A DNA stretch of 64,000 nt from Cardinalis cardinalis (taxonomy: Eukaryota; Chordata; Aves; Passeriformes; Cardinalidae), in NCBI GenBank assembly GCA_014549065.1, contig JACDOX010000154.1, forward strand, positions 230,260 to 294,259, in the 5' to 3' direction. Each line of letters opens with the position of its first letter. The first letter of the stretch is position 1. A program made the position numbers and the translations under genes. Below, piece after piece: positions 45,722-58,056 of this stretch. Below the pieces are notes generated by a model, which saw only the letters and a list, made by a program, of their open reading frames with translations, had not been told where the DNA came from and made no database searches.

Positions 45722-45740
45722 GCATTATGGGCGTTGTAGT
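45722..45740 (-). promoter_or_regulatory. ZNF143/THAP11-type motif, copy 1
   Basis: On the minus strand this reads ACTACAACGCCCATAATGC, a close match to the known ACTACAAYTCCCAGCATGC element of ubiquitous bidirectional promoters. It lies about 70-90 bp upstream of the INTS9 start codon. Confidence 0.75.
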
Positions 45741-45763
45741 CCCGCCTCCCCCCCGCCCTAGAT

Positions 45764-45770
45764 AACGTCA
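45764..45770 (-). promoter_or_regulatory. CRE-like half site
   Basis: TGACGTT on the minus strand matches an ATF/CREB half site and lies between ZNF143-type copies 1 and 2. The motif is short, so the call is weak. Confidence 0.35.
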
Positions 45771-45782
45771 TGGCCGCCCGAC

Positions 45783-45801
45783 GCGTGCCGGGAGTTGTAG
45801 T
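45783..45801 (-). promoter_or_regulatory. ZNF143/THAP11-type motif, copy 2
   Basis: The minus strand reads ACTACAACTCCCGGCACGC. Same orientation as copy 1, 61 bp away end to end. Confidence 0.8.
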
Positions 45802-45826
45802 CCGCCCCGAGCACAGCCCCGCCACC

Positions 45827-45833
45827 CCATTGG
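45827..45833. promoter_or_regulatory. Inverted CCAAT box
   Basis: CCATTGG on the plus strand (CCAATGG on the minus strand) in the island core is a plausible NF-Y site between ZNF143-type copies 2 and 3. Confidence 0.5.
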
Positions 45834-45850
45834 CGCGCCGCGCGCCAGCA

Positions 45851-45869
45851 GCACGCTGGGAGTTGTAGT
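45851..45869 (-). promoter_or_regulatory. ZNF143/THAP11-type motif, copy 3
   Basis: The minus strand reads ACTACAACTCCCAGCGTGC, the best match of the four. It is 68 bp from copy 2 in the same orientation. Confidence 0.85.
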
Positions 45870-45910
45870 CCCGGCGCCACGGGTCTCCCCGTCACCCTGG
45901 GGAGGGGGGA

Positions 45911-45929
45911 ACTACAAGTCCCAGGGTCT
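45911..45929 (+). promoter_or_regulatory. ZNF143/THAP11-type motif, copy 4
   Basis: The plus strand reads ACTACAAGTCCCAGGGTCT. It points toward the HMBOX1 side, opposite to copies 1-3. The 5' half matches well, the 3' half poorly. Confidence 0.65.
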
Positions 45930-45955
45930 CACAGCTGCAGCAGGTGGGGGCTCGG

Positions 45956-45975
45956 ATGTTGATATCAACATGGCG
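45956..45975 (+). promoter_or_regulatory. 16-bp palindrome fused to an ATGGCG (YY1-like) core
   Basis: ATGTTGATATCAACAT (45956-45971) is a perfect palindrome. Its last three bases begin ATGGCG, so the sequence AACATGGCGC resembles the YY1 core often found just downstream of start sites. It may mark the HMBOX1 start region. Confidence 0.45.
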
Positions 45976-46033
45976 CTTGTCAGACAGACAAAGACAGTCG
46001 GTCTGGTGTGATTGAGCCAAAAAAAAAAAAACC

Positions 46034-46417
46034 NNNNNNNNNNNNNNNNNNNNNNNNNNNNNNNNNNNNNNNNNNNNNNNNNNNNNNNNNNNNNNNNNNN
46101 NNNNNNNNNNNNNNNNNNNNNNNNNNNNNNNNNNNNNNNNNNNNNNNNNNNNNNNNNNNNNNNNNNNNNNNNNNNNNNNNNNNNNNNNNNNNNNNNNNNN
46201 NNNNNNNNNNNNNNNNNNNNNNNNNNNNNNNNNNNNNNNNNNNNNNNNNNNNNNNNNNNNNNNNNNNNNNNNNNNNNNNNNNNNNNNNNNNNNNNNNNNN
46301 NNNNNNNNNNNNNNNNNNNNNNNNNNNNNNNNNNNNNNNNNNNNNNNNNNNNNNNNNNNNNNNNNNNNNNNNNNNNNNNNNNNNNNNNNNNNNNNNNNNN
46401 NNNNNNNNNNNNNNNNN
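46034..46417. other. Assembly gap (384 N) in the CpG island
   Basis: The gap follows a run of 12-14 A and precedes very GC-rich sequence, a typical sequencing failure point. It likely hides the 3' part of the HMBOX1 first exon and its donor. Confidence 0.95.
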
Positions 46418-47700
46418 AAGGGGTCCCCCCTCCGCCGGCACCGCCGCGAGTCGCTCCGAGCCGGAGAGCGGGATGTGCGTGAGGGGGGCAGCCGGGGACG
46501 GGCAAGGGTGGGCAGAGGCAGCCCCTCAGCACGGGCGGCAGAGTTGGAGCCGCGGCTTTGGGGGGCTCCGCGGGTGCCCCGGATCGGGGGAGGAGGAGGA
46601 AGAGGAGGAAGGTGTCCCCGAGAGGCTGCAGCGGGAGGGCAGGGCACCTTTGGGGTTCGCTGTTCCTGCCATTTGTATGTTTATTCTGATTCCTCCCATC
46701 TGCCGGGTGTGGGGCACGGAGCGGCGGCCGCGGAGCCCGTCTCAGCCTGGGTGGGTGCTGCGGTTTGGGGGTGTTCGGCTGTTGCTCGCCGCGGAGTTTT
46801 GGGGTGGGCTGGTGCGACCCCCAGCGCTCCCTGTCCCGGGGACCCCGGGGGCCGGCGGGGGAAGTAGGGAGGCTCCGACCTGCGGGAATGGAGCTGGGCA
46901 CGGAGNCCCCTCGCTCTGCCGGGGAGCTCTGTCCTGGCTGGGGCTGTGCGAGGGCTCCGGGGGCTCCTTTTCGGGAGCTTTGTGCCGCTGGAGGTCGGGG
47001 AACGGGACTCGGGGGTGCCCCAAACCCCGCCGGCTCCCAGGTCTCTCTGGCAGCTCTCGGCGCTTCGGGAGGTTTTCGGGGAGGGCAAAGGCGTGAAAGC
47101 CCCGAAGGGTGTCGGTGTGCTGGAGAGTTTAACGTGGAAACGGGTGGGGGAGGAGGAAGACCTGGAGGGAAGTCATTCCCAAAATGTGCGAGGAGAACTT
47201 GGGTGGGGTGTCAGACGCTTGTTTGTTTTGTACTTCTTGGGAAGAGGTGGGTGAATGCTTTTGTGTCCCGTGTCCGGGATGGTTTTGGGTCAGAACGGTG
47301 TGACCGCAGGAGCGGTCGGGGGAAGCGGCAGGACATTCTGCTGGAGTGTTTGCCTCAGCTTCGGGGTTAAAACAAAACAAGATGCGAGAGTGTTTAGGTG
47401 CAGAATACACATCCGAGCCAGACCCCGCCGAGTTCCTCGACCTCTGTTTTGTCTGATGGGTTCTTTCCTTTCTTTCTTTCTTTTTTTTTTTTTTCCCCTT
47501 AGTTGGTGGAGTGTCTCTTGGTATGTTTGCAAAGCACTTCTTCGGAAGCATTTTGTTCTTTGCGATAGGTCTGGAAAAGCCTCGGTTGGACGTGCTGTTT
47601 TTTTCCCCAGTTCTTTCGTGTTAGGGACAAAAAAAAAATTGCTGTTTTGGGGGGTGGGGAGGGAAGAAGGAAGAGGAAATGAAGGTTTAAGCATGTTCCT
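46418..47700 (+). other. GC-rich 3' half of the CpG island, no coding sequence recognised
   Basis: The sequence directly after the gap is very GC-rich and grades into T-rich tracts by 47.46-47.5 kb, with a CTTT/T run. Long open frames exist on both strands, as expected from stop-codon scarcity in GC-rich DNA, and none resembles a known protein. Confidence 0.7.
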
Positions 47701-50700
47701 GGAGTCGGGTCTGTCTCAGTTTCTTCAGGTAACNCTGGGAGCGTGATTCGGTGGCTTTTAAGTACAAAACGTTTATGAACAAAAAACTGGGGAGATTTAA
47801 ACTTTGTAGGGAGGAAAGCGTTAAAGTGATGGCCAGGGAACGCTGATCTGGGAGACGCTTCCTACGTCTCCGTGCTTCAAACTAGTGGGGATGGAGGGAA
47901 GGAAAAAAAAGAAAACGCTGGGGAAAAATATCCCTACAATTTGCATGAATGATGCCATGTAAAATACCGGAGCGAGGAATTGTGCTCTGCAGACGATTTG
48001 TGGGCTGGCGAAAGCCTGAAGTGCCTGCTCGGGTCCCGTGATATGACTCGCTCATTTCTGCAGGGCTCATCAGGTACAGGCTCTGCTTCCTTCCTGGGAT
48101 GGTGCAGCTGGCATTTGATTTCCTCCATGGATGGGAGAGGAGGAGTCCTGTGCAGTTTTCTTCCCCGAGATGATTGCATTTTCTTTGGCCTTGCTGTACC
48201 CTGCCTCATTAGTAGGAACTGCATCTATACTTATTTACCATTATACCGTGTCCCTTGGGAAGTGGGGTGTAGTTTGGAGTAGGTATATATGGATTTATCA
48301 CTCCTAACATTTTTTTTTCCTCCCATCGTGCCATCAACAGCAGAGAACAAACTTAATTTATTTCTGTGTTTTGCATCTCCCTTTTTACAATTTCTCTTCC
48401 AAATTGCTAAGAAAACATCTCTGAGATGGAGAGAGGGGAGAAGGAAGAAAGGCATGGAAAATGCTGTCTGTGCAGGGATGTATTTGTTATCTGCATGTCC
48501 GGGGAGCACCAGTCTGGGGAAGGGCAGGGTTTGTTTCTGCATGTGAAAACTGGGATTTGGGAATGTTCTTTTCCCCTTATGTGAAGATNATTCTTTAGCC
48601 CTGCGATGGCCACAACTTTTTCTGTCTGCTTGACAGAATTACCCGAGGAGCCTGGGCAGGAGGCTGGGAACAAGGAACTTGTGTTTCACTCCGTGCTGCC
48701 TGTTCTTCCTNCCCTCGTTCCCTTAGCACCCGTGCAAGCACCAGAACAGGCATCAGCAATTTTACTCCTGTGTCATCCCACTGTTCCGAGCAGGTCTAGA
48801 CGACATTGTGGCATGCAGGCTGCCAGCTGGGTTACAGGAATGCTACCCTAGGTGAAACGGCAGGATTTTTAAGGAGGGGTAAGGAAATCTGGGAGAAAAT
48901 CCTGTGTGAATGAGGCCTGGTTTTCTCTAGAACTGCTTCACTGAGCGGTGTCGAGCAGCTCCTTGGGTTTATTGACCTTTCTGGACAACGTGCATCTCTC
49001 TAGCATTGTGATTCTGATAATTCCATGGAATCTGTAGCTGCCGTCAGATGCAGGGAGCTTATTTTTAAGGCAGTTTCTGTGTGGGTCTTACCGGTCTCTT
49101 ACAAAGGGATATTAAAAGTTGATAGCTGTGCAGTGTTTTGAAAACTAAATTATCATAAAGTGTTTATTGTGATAATCAATAGGTTCATGGTATGTTTTTT
49201 CATTGCTGTCTGGATTTGGGAAAAAAATGGGGCGCTGACATTCATTTTTAATACTAATCTGCTTTTTAATAAAATGCATTTTTATTAAGCATGACTGTCA
49301 AAAATTGTTCTGTTGTTAACTTTTGGGACTGCTCTTTTTGTGTTGTGTGTCAGTGGGGCAGGGGTGAAATTTGGGTCTTTGGGTGGAGAATTGCGAGTTT
49401 CAATGAAACTGAGCTATGAGAAAGGAAGGAGCTGTACTGTTCCTTATACCAAGGGATCTGGGAAGATGTTTGGTTGTATATGTTCAAAAACAAANGAATT
49501 TTCAGGAAACAACAGCATATTTCAATCTAAAGAAAGCAACCTGTACTTCACAGTGATTTCTGTGCGGAGCTTTTAAGGACATTGAATGACAGGCTACAGT
49601 ATTGGCGTTCGTAGCAAATCTTTTTCATCTGCAAAGTTGTAGATTTTGAAATCAAAATACTGTCAGCTTAAGAATCTTACTGCAAAAAACCAGATGCCTT
49701 TGTTCCTCCTGTCGATAACTTCATGCAGCTTTGATTCTAAAGTCCCCGAAGTTTATTCCACGTTATACTGATTTTAACAGAGCGGGGATTGGATTCTGCA
49801 TACATGTCCTCGTGGGATTGGGCTTTAATTATGCCTATGCTGATAATATGATCTAGTGGGTTATCAATGCAGTGAGACCAATACTGTGCTTACAGCAGGA
49901 TTTTTAGGATATAATGAGGAGAATTTGATTTTTTTTTTTTTGAGGAGGGGGTCTGTGTAACTCATAACCCTAAAACTGGTTTTAATTGTAAGATTAGTAN
50001 TAAACTGTATTTTAGCATTCCTGTATTAACTAAAGCTCCCTTCTGACTCCTATTAAATTAGGATGGCTGGGTAGCAAAGTGTACGAAGAGTTTTTATCTG
50101 AACACTCAGTCATGCAAACGGGTTGTGTGGTAGCTGTGAATGCAATTCCCAGGGTTAATGCTAAAGATAAGTGTTTTGACAAATGCTTTTAATTTGGGGA
50201 ACAATACAAGCAAGAATGACAGGATATGAAAAGAAAGTGCTATTTTTCGTCTCGCAGGTGGCAAACAAAGGTGTAGAGGGATCAACTTGCCCAGGTTCCT
50301 ACAGGGAGTCTGCAGCAGAACTCGCAATCAGTCTGTGATCTCAAGGGTTTGTCAGGGCTTTAATCAGTTTTTCTTCCTCCCCTCATTAATTGGCTAGCTT
50401 TGACATTTTGAAAATAGCATCTAGAGATTATTTCTCTTTTCTCCAGTTTCAAACTTTATCGCCTGAAGTTTTTTTTTNGNTTTTTTTCATTTTCAGTCAA
50501 GCCTTGAAAACACAAGGTTGGAAAACTTGATCTGAGCAGCACCTCCCTGACAAATGATACTATCTCCAAACAGCCCCTGACAAGTGAACCCTCTCATTGA
50601 AATCATGTGAGGAATTTTATTACTCAACTCTGAAGATCTTCTGGGGGAAAGGAGGTTGCAAACTATTAACTATGTGGTCTTCATTGCAAGTTGGCAGATA

Positions 50701-53700
50701 AAATGCTCTTACGTATTTGAGGCTGTCATGTGGTCCGCAGCCAGAAGTAGAGAATCAGCTTTGTAGTCGCTGACCAACCGAAAATTCCGTCTTGTCACTG
50801 TGAGAAACGCATTTATTTTTGTGTTGTGCCTGCAGATTTCAAGTGAATATATTCCTTTCTTTAAACATACTCTTGATTATATCCTTCCCCTCTNAACTGG
50901 GCGCTTACACAGCGTTATCCTGTGGTCATATGAGCACGTGGAGAAGCTTTTATCCTTGATAACCTTAAGAAGTCTCTTGGGTTTGGGCAGCTCCTGTTCT
51001 TTGCTGTTGCACTTGGGTTTAGCAGAGNTTTGTTGTTGCTGCAGGCTCCCTGTGTGACAACACCGAGCTCAGGGCTCATGTCACAGTCCCAGAGCCNCTG
51101 CTGTGACAATTACAGCGTTGTAAAGCCCGACCTAATCGGGGCTGATCGATTTATGGCCAGAGCAGCGCGGCTCCAGTGGCTCCCATTCTCCTTCTGGCTG
51201 AGCNACTGCCCTCCTTTGCTGTTCCATGTCAAAACAATACTTTGTGCCTTTGTTTGTAAATCTCTAGGAGTGCTTGACAGAGGTATTGGTGTTTTACAAA
51301 TGGAGAAACTGAGGCACGAGGGCTGAGTGACTCACGTAAGGTCACGGACTGAGGCAGCAGCACTTNAACACAGGTGTCTCCTCCCCATCTGTTGCACTTT
51401 CTATCCGTGATATATTGATATACAGTAACCTTATAAGGAATTTGTTTGCTGGTCATTTGATGTGATTATTAGATTATCTAAGTCCAGAGATTTTTTTTAC
51501 GATGATGGGAGGATATCCCACTGACTTCTGTGGCTTGACACTTCTCATCCTTACTTACTCAGTTATTTTTCTTGCTTTTAAATCCATTATATTCCACCTC
51601 CCATCAGATGAAAAGCAAACTTTCTCACAAAACTGTGAGGGATTCCCTTCTTTTTTGTACTGCTTTTCTTCTGCTTCATTTAATAGGATTTTTCTGGTGT
51701 TGGAATTCTGATCTATGTCAGGAATGCACAGGCGTGTCTGTTACTTGTTTTACTTCAGCCCCATGTTAATACAGACACCAGCAGGTTGAACAATTGCTGT
51801 TTTAATGTGCTNTATTAAGAATTAAAAGAAATAATCTATAACTAGTTATTCTCCCTGTCTGTGTGGAGGTTTCCCTTTCCCAGTTCGAAATCAAAGCTGC
51901 AGGCAGAGTCTGAACTNAAAGTCTGCTCTTAAAACAGGGAACTGCTGTAGTGCTCCTGACAGAGTGAGCTCTGCTTTATCTTCCTGTGCAGCCAACCAGG
52001 AGCTGTGGAAGGTCAGTTCANTTTTTCCTACAGAATTCCACTCTGAATGTTCACTTCATCATCTCATCTTGGTTTCAGTGCAATTACCAGCCTGAAACTC
52101 ATTACCTAGCAGAGCCCTTCCAGCAGGTTGTACATGAATATACCTAAATCACTTCTGTAATAGGGCTTGACAAAGATCCCACTTGGTGTGTGTGTCCATG
52201 GAATGCTGGCAGGTAGTGCTTCCAGTCTCCATTTGCCCAAGGGGTGGAGTGTTGCTTCCAGGGACGAGTTTCTTCCAGCCTGAGGAATCAAAATTTGACA
52301 CCTACCTCATGCACAGAGGTGGCATTTTTTGTTCTCCATATGTATAAGTTGCATTTTTAAGCTTTATTAAATTTACATGAATCCCATTCACTGCTGTGTT
52401 GGTAGATGGGATTTTAATGTTGGGTTGAGGAAGGAATTTACAAGCCAGGCATAAAAATTATATTAATTATGTTTAGCTCTGCCCCCAATTGAATCTTGCT
52501 TGTCCTGAGTTCCTGGTATCAGTCTTCTCCCCACTTCTGCACTCAATATTTAAGAAGCCTTTTTTTTCTTTTCTCTTCATTCCCTAAGAATTTTTAAGTT
52601 TGGCAGCAGGATAACTACCACTGAAACAATAGTGTAGGCTACTCTTTCAGTGGCCTTGTGAACAGCCAGTTTTGTTCTTCTGATAAGCCCTTGCCCTATC
52701 AATTGGGAAGTGCAGCACATAGTCATTTCCTGCGTTTCGAGCTGCCCGTTCCTTCTGAGCTCTGAGGCAAGCCCTGAATCTGCTTTTTGTTCTTGCCGTG
52801 GCTCTGTACTACTGATGGCAGCAGCAAGCAGTTAGTTAGTTCATCAAATACAAGCGCTGTTCCTGCTTGGATATTTATTCTGACCTTTACTTTGGACAGT
52901 TTCTCTNCCATGATCAGATTCTCTGATTACAATGTCAGCTTTCACCAGAAATCTCTTTGTGATTTAACTGGCAGCGTTTGGGGCTTTGAGCAACTTGGTG
53001 TGCAGCAGCTCTGATGTGGAAATGGTGCTCGGGTGTTGGGAAGTTCTTCCTGNCAATGAAATTTCCTTTCTAGGCTCTACCAGAGGTTTTATTTTATGAC
53101 CCAGGGCAAACTTTTTGACTTGCCCCTTTTCCAGTGTGGAATATGGAAATAATCCTTTCAGGGCTGTTGAGATGCTTTTATATTTAAGAAGTATGTGGAG
53201 ATTCTTGGCTGGCTGTTAATGGGTGCTGTTACTCTTGGGAATACAAGGCTGTCAGAGCTGCAGTTACCCAGAATGAGAACTGGTTTTGTAAGCTAATACT
53301 GATTTTTCATGGCCTAGGTGGGAGCAGTAAGTAGCTGATCAGAGTTTGCCCAACTAAATTGCATTACATGTGGTTTCCAGACATCATAGCTGGTCATTCC
53401 TTGTTTGTATTTCATGGGAGTTCCATCTCCTTGGTGGAGTGGTGCTGTTTAGTGATAAGTCTGAAAAAGAGGAAACTTGCTGAACTTGAAACTTATTCCT
53501 CCCTCTTTAATTTCCTGGTCCACAGAAGTTGAGTGATGTTAACATATTGGAGATTCATAAAATTTAAGGCGAGAACAGATAATTAAATTGCCTTCCCTGA
53601 TATGTTTTATATGCTTTGTATCACAGGCCTTTAAATTTTAATCATTTACTCTGAAACTGAGACCAGTAAATGATGTTTGGCTAAAAACAATTTGAAAGCT

Positions 53701-56700
53701 TTCCAGCCCTGAGTGTCCATCACTGGTAATTTCAGGCTCATCACTTCTCTTGGTAGTTATAAGAGGCTGATTTCTAATTTGAATTAGTCTAAGTCGTGCC
53801 GCTGGTTCTTGTTAGGATTTTCCTGACAAGATTAGAGCCCTTTAGTATCCAGGATTTTCTTGCCATGAAGGTACTTACACTCTGTAATCAAGTTACTTGA
53901 TAGATAAGGAAACAGAGTTGAGCTTTTAAGTCTCACTCTGAGGCATTTTCTCCAGCACTCAGATCATCCGGTGATTCTTCATGGTCTCCGTTTATTTTTA
54001 TTTTTAACATTGTGGAGACCAAAAGAGGTGCCTGCTCCAGCCTGTGCCTGGTCCATACCAAATTCTGAGGTGCTTTTAGCCCTTTTTGCTGCACAGCCAC
54101 TGAAAGGGTTCCCAGGAGCCCTTTTGCACAGGGAAATCCTGTTCATGAGCCTCACTGCCCCAGCGCTGACATTCTTTACTCAAGTAAAGTCTGCCATTTA
54201 GTTGTTACAGTCTGCATGTTTTAGATTATAAATTAGCCTTTGTATTCTGATGGGTTTGGCTTTCCTGAGTTAACTTAAGACAGGTTTTCAGCCTCCTTTC
54301 TCCTTCTNTCCTTTCCTCCTCATAGTGTCCTGTTGTGCTACAGTCCTGGTGTCACTCAGAGATTTTTATCTGCAGTGATAAAAATGTTGAACTGCATCAG
54401 ACCTTAAATTTAGTGACAAAAAAAAATTAGCATGATGCAATCCCAGGAAGTAGATGAAGAAGTGTCTGAGTGACAGCTCTCGGATATGAAGCAGCCAGTG
54501 TGGGTTTCCACCAGCACCAGAGTACGCTCTGTGCGTGCACTTGACTGTGTTCAACTGCATTTGTAATCTCAAAAGAACAAAGTTAGTCCTTTATCAAGAC
54601 ATTTGCCATTAAAACGTGCTGACTGGCACTACCGGTGTCCTTGTTCTGGTAATTCTTTACTGGGAAAACACAGATTTTTCTTTTCCTGTTCTCTGCCTGG
54701 ATGGATACCCAGCTTACAGCTTTGCTCCATCCCCTCACTGAGCACTGGTGANATTGAAACATCCACCTGGCCTGGGGGGGGTGAAAGGTCTCTTTGGTGC
54801 ATGGGTTTTAGGCTGATTTAAATGTTTCCCTGCTAATCGATTTGCTGGGAATCATCTTTTATTGCTGGTGAATTAGAAGGTGTTTCATGTGATAAAGNCA
54901 TGTTGCCCCAGTCTACTGTTCTAGTTTTTTTTTTCCCCAGTGTTTTTTCCTTCCACTAGAAAGCTACTGGGGTTTAAATTTTCTTACTGGTACTGTGTTT
55001 GTTTTTTAAGATACCTTGAGTCTTGCACTTTGGTTGTTAAGAGAAAGATCCCAAGGCGTTTTTTTCCTGGACGTCCTCAAGTGTAAAATGACAGCATTTT
55101 TGGGGTGGTTGTGGTGCATCTGCTGCCAGATCCTGTGGAACTGTGGAAGTGATGAACTTCCCACCTTTAAAAGCAGCTGCTTNTGAAGACACTCGTGAAT
55201 TACCCTTCAGTTCACGGGCATTATTCTCATAAATACTGGTGTCACTCCTCTGTCACACTCAAGGAAATTCTGATTTATTCATAGCACTGTGCCTTCTTGC
55301 TTTTTGTTAAAAATGCAGCTGCCTTTGCTTGCTGGCTGTTCCCTTGAATTTCCCTTTTCCTGTCCCAAACTGATTTAGCTTTTACTCCCTCGGTATTGCA
55401 GCTGTAATCAGCAGTGCACAGGAATGTTGTCTTCTGCAGGAGAGGCAGTATTTTTGCCATTGGTTTTTAGGATCCTGGATAATGTGGAATCTTGAAACCA
55501 AACCTCATTTGAACACCACTAACAGGAAGAAGTAAAATGTGTGGTGTTTTGGGTTGGTTTTTTTTTTTTTTCCAAGTTGGGTGTTTTTAAGGATTTGCTC
55601 CCTGAGAAAATCTCTGTTTTGAAACCTGCAAATTCCAGGCAGATAANTTGCAGTGAGGTCGAGCCAGTATCTAAAGTTTGGGGTGTCTGCTTCCCTTCTG
55701 GCTATCGGGTGGGAAGCTGGCCACAGTGATAGGCTTTGGGGAAAGATTGGGAAGGGAGAAGAAAGGGGAGAGCACTGAGGCACAGGATCTTGGAGGCTGG
55801 GGAGGAAACTGTGAGAGAGTCTGTGCCATTTGTACTCCTGCACTCTGAGGTGTGGAAGGCAAGTGATGAGGACCCAAAGCTGTGGAATTCTGGTGGCTGT
55901 GGGTATTTCATGTCATGGCAGCCTCTGAGCTGAGCCAGCAGCTCTCCTGCCTCCTGGTTAAATCAGGATCTGATTTTCCAGTTCCTCTGCTGTCTTCTTG
56001 CAGGAGTTGTTTATTGACTGAAATTGTTTCCATATGGCTGCAACGTAGAGCTTGATTACATTAAATGTGGTGCTTTCCTGTGGCATTGCAGTGCTATGGA
56101 AGGATCATCCCTCCCTCTCTCCCCTTCCAGCCTCCTCTTCCTCCATAAAACCTTGAGCTTGGAACATGGAACTTGTTCAGGTATTATCTTCTTTCCCCTC
56201 TGAGGTTATAAAACCAGAAAACTGGGATCCAGGTCTTTTTTGGGTCGTTGTATTTGATTGCTTAGGTGGGTTACCTTGGTGTATAAATGACTCATAAAAT
56301 AGTTAAAATTAAGATTAAGGTGGCAGCAATGCTGAAACTGGGCCTCCAGGGTGTTAAACACTGAACAAGCAGGAAAGAGTCTCTGCTTCCACAGAGGTTT
56401 GGGACAGTCCATTTGGATTGTATTTGTTGACACTAANGATCAATTTAAATGCTGCTCCAAGAAGGTGTTAAAATTCCTGTACTCTGCATGCTGGAAGGCA
56501 GATTCCCTGCTTATCTGGAGCCTGGAGGCTGTGTCCAGTTAGTGGGAAACAGATCTGTTTAATGGCAAATGGATGCATCTGTATCTTTGATAAGAATAAA
56601 AGCTGATTGCTGACTAAGTTGGCTGATAGAACCAGCAACGAAGCACCTCTACCTTCTCTTTGTAATTACACCTAAACCTGAGTTTATAACCGGAATTCAA

Positions 56701-57867
56701 AAATCTGGTTTTCTGTTTAAAAAGTTTTCTTTTTGAACAGGTTAAGCTATAAAAATGCCTTTTTCTAAAGCCTAAGTTTTTTGTTGTAATGCCTCTGTTC
56801 TTGTAATGGACTCCAACAGAACCTCAGCATGGTATTTCTACTGCCAGTATCTCAAATCAAGTNAAACCAGTGGAGTGGTGAGTGTCACTCTTGGCTGAGC
56901 ACATGGAACCAGAGTCTGATGAAACAGTNAACCTGGTTTTTGTCAGAAGCAGCCTCTTCTGCATGTGCATAGAGAATATTTCCTTTATTTCTGTGTATTC
57001 AGATAGTTCATATCACAGCCTCTTTAATTCAAAACTGAGAAAGCATTTGGGAGCTGTAAATGCTGAAATTCTTGTTTTCCTCCCCTAACATAAGGTGGAA
57101 AAGAGAACAATGAGGGAGGAGATTCACTAATACTGAAATCTTTCCGTGGAGGACACAGCAAGGTTCAATTCATTTAATAAAGAGAATTCATTTGTTTTCA
57201 CTAAAGCATTTTAAAATGCAAACCATGTTTCTGTAACCCTTTTATGCATCCTGCACCTATGATGTATCATTCAAGATTAATAAAACTGTAATACATAAAA
57301 GCTGGCATTTTAAAATTGTTTTATAAACAGTCTGGCTAATAACCCAGGGTGGAAACTGGAATGCAGGTATGCTGCTCTTCAGGCCTTTGCCTGGCTAGAG
57401 GATGAAGCTCCAGATTTTGGGTTTTTGTTTTTTTTTTTAATTTAGTGGAAAATGAAAGCTTTAGGGGAAGATTTAAGCCCTGAGCACGGGGTATCCATCC
57501 AGTGATGTTCAGGGTGGTGTCAGTCACTCTGAGGTGTCCATGGCTCAGGGAAAGGCTCAATGAATGTCCCTCAATAAATGTCCCTCCTAATTTAGAGGTG
57601 TCTGACTCACAAGCTGGCAGGTAAAAGAGAGACAGTGACCATGGAGTTGTCATGGCCATCTCCTCTGCTTGTCCTTAAAGAATTGCTGCTGTCCAGTGCT
57701 TGGAGCACAGGATGTGGGCACCTTCTGCAAATTGGGATATTGCGAGTCTGAAAACTCTTGAGAGCTGCCTCCATTTAGCCCACTCTGATACACGACACTC
57801 AGGGAGGGTGGGTTTAAACCCTTCCATTCTGCTTTGTGTTTCAGCACTGCTACTTGTCCAGCATTTC
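47701..57867 (+). other. Unique intronic sequence, no exon recognised
   Basis: 10 kb of mostly unique AT-rich sequence with T runs (for example near 49930 and 55558). The only repeat recognised is a MIR-like fossil at 51255-51395. No coding exon, RNA gene or CR1 was identified. Confidence 0.7.
51255..51395 (+). mobile_element. MIR-like ancient SINE fossil
   Basis: TTTTACAAATGGAGAAACTG, AGGCACGAGG, GTGACTCACGTAAGGTCACG and the later AACACAGGTGTCTCC follow the MIR consensus order closely. Confidence 0.7.
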
Positions 57868-58056
57868 CAGTATCAGGAGGAATTTCCTCATGGAAAGGTT
57901 GGTCAGGCATTGGAAGGGGCTGCCCAGGGAGGTCTGGAGTCCCCATCCCTGGAGGTGTCCCAGGAAGGGCTGGATGTGACACTCAGTGACAAGGTGGAGG
58001 TCACAGGTTGGACTCGATGATCTCAGAGGTCTTTTCTAACCCAAATGATTCTGGGA
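57868..58056 (+). repeat. CR1 LINE 3' fragment, forward orientation
   Basis: GGAATTTCCTCATGGAAAGG, GGGCTGCCCAGGGAGGTCTG and GGTTGGACTCGATGATCTCA end at AATGATTCTGG, the CR1 3' terminus. Confidence 0.92.

Larger units (their letters stand above)
45300..47200. promoter_or_regulatory. CpG island, bidirectional INTS9/HMBOX1 promoter
   Basis: Dense C+G with frequent CpG begins near 45.3 kb and fades after about 47.2 kb; the sequence on either side is CpG-poor. The INTS9 start codon lies inside it on the minus strand. In human, INTS9 and HMBOX1 start head to head a short distance apart, so this island most likely drives both. There is no TATA box at a plausible position. The island is interrupted by the 384-base gap. 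Edges are by eye. Confidence 0.85.

Noticed and set aside
45130..45765. 211-codon plus-strand open frame rich in Pro and Arg
   Set aside because: It is a by-product of GC-rich CpG-island DNA with few stop codons, crosses INTS9 exon 1 and the promoter motifs, and contains several N.
46008..47096. Long open frames around the second gap on both strands
   Set aside because: They run through 384 N translated as unknown residues, and the rest is CpG-island sequence with no recognisable protein.
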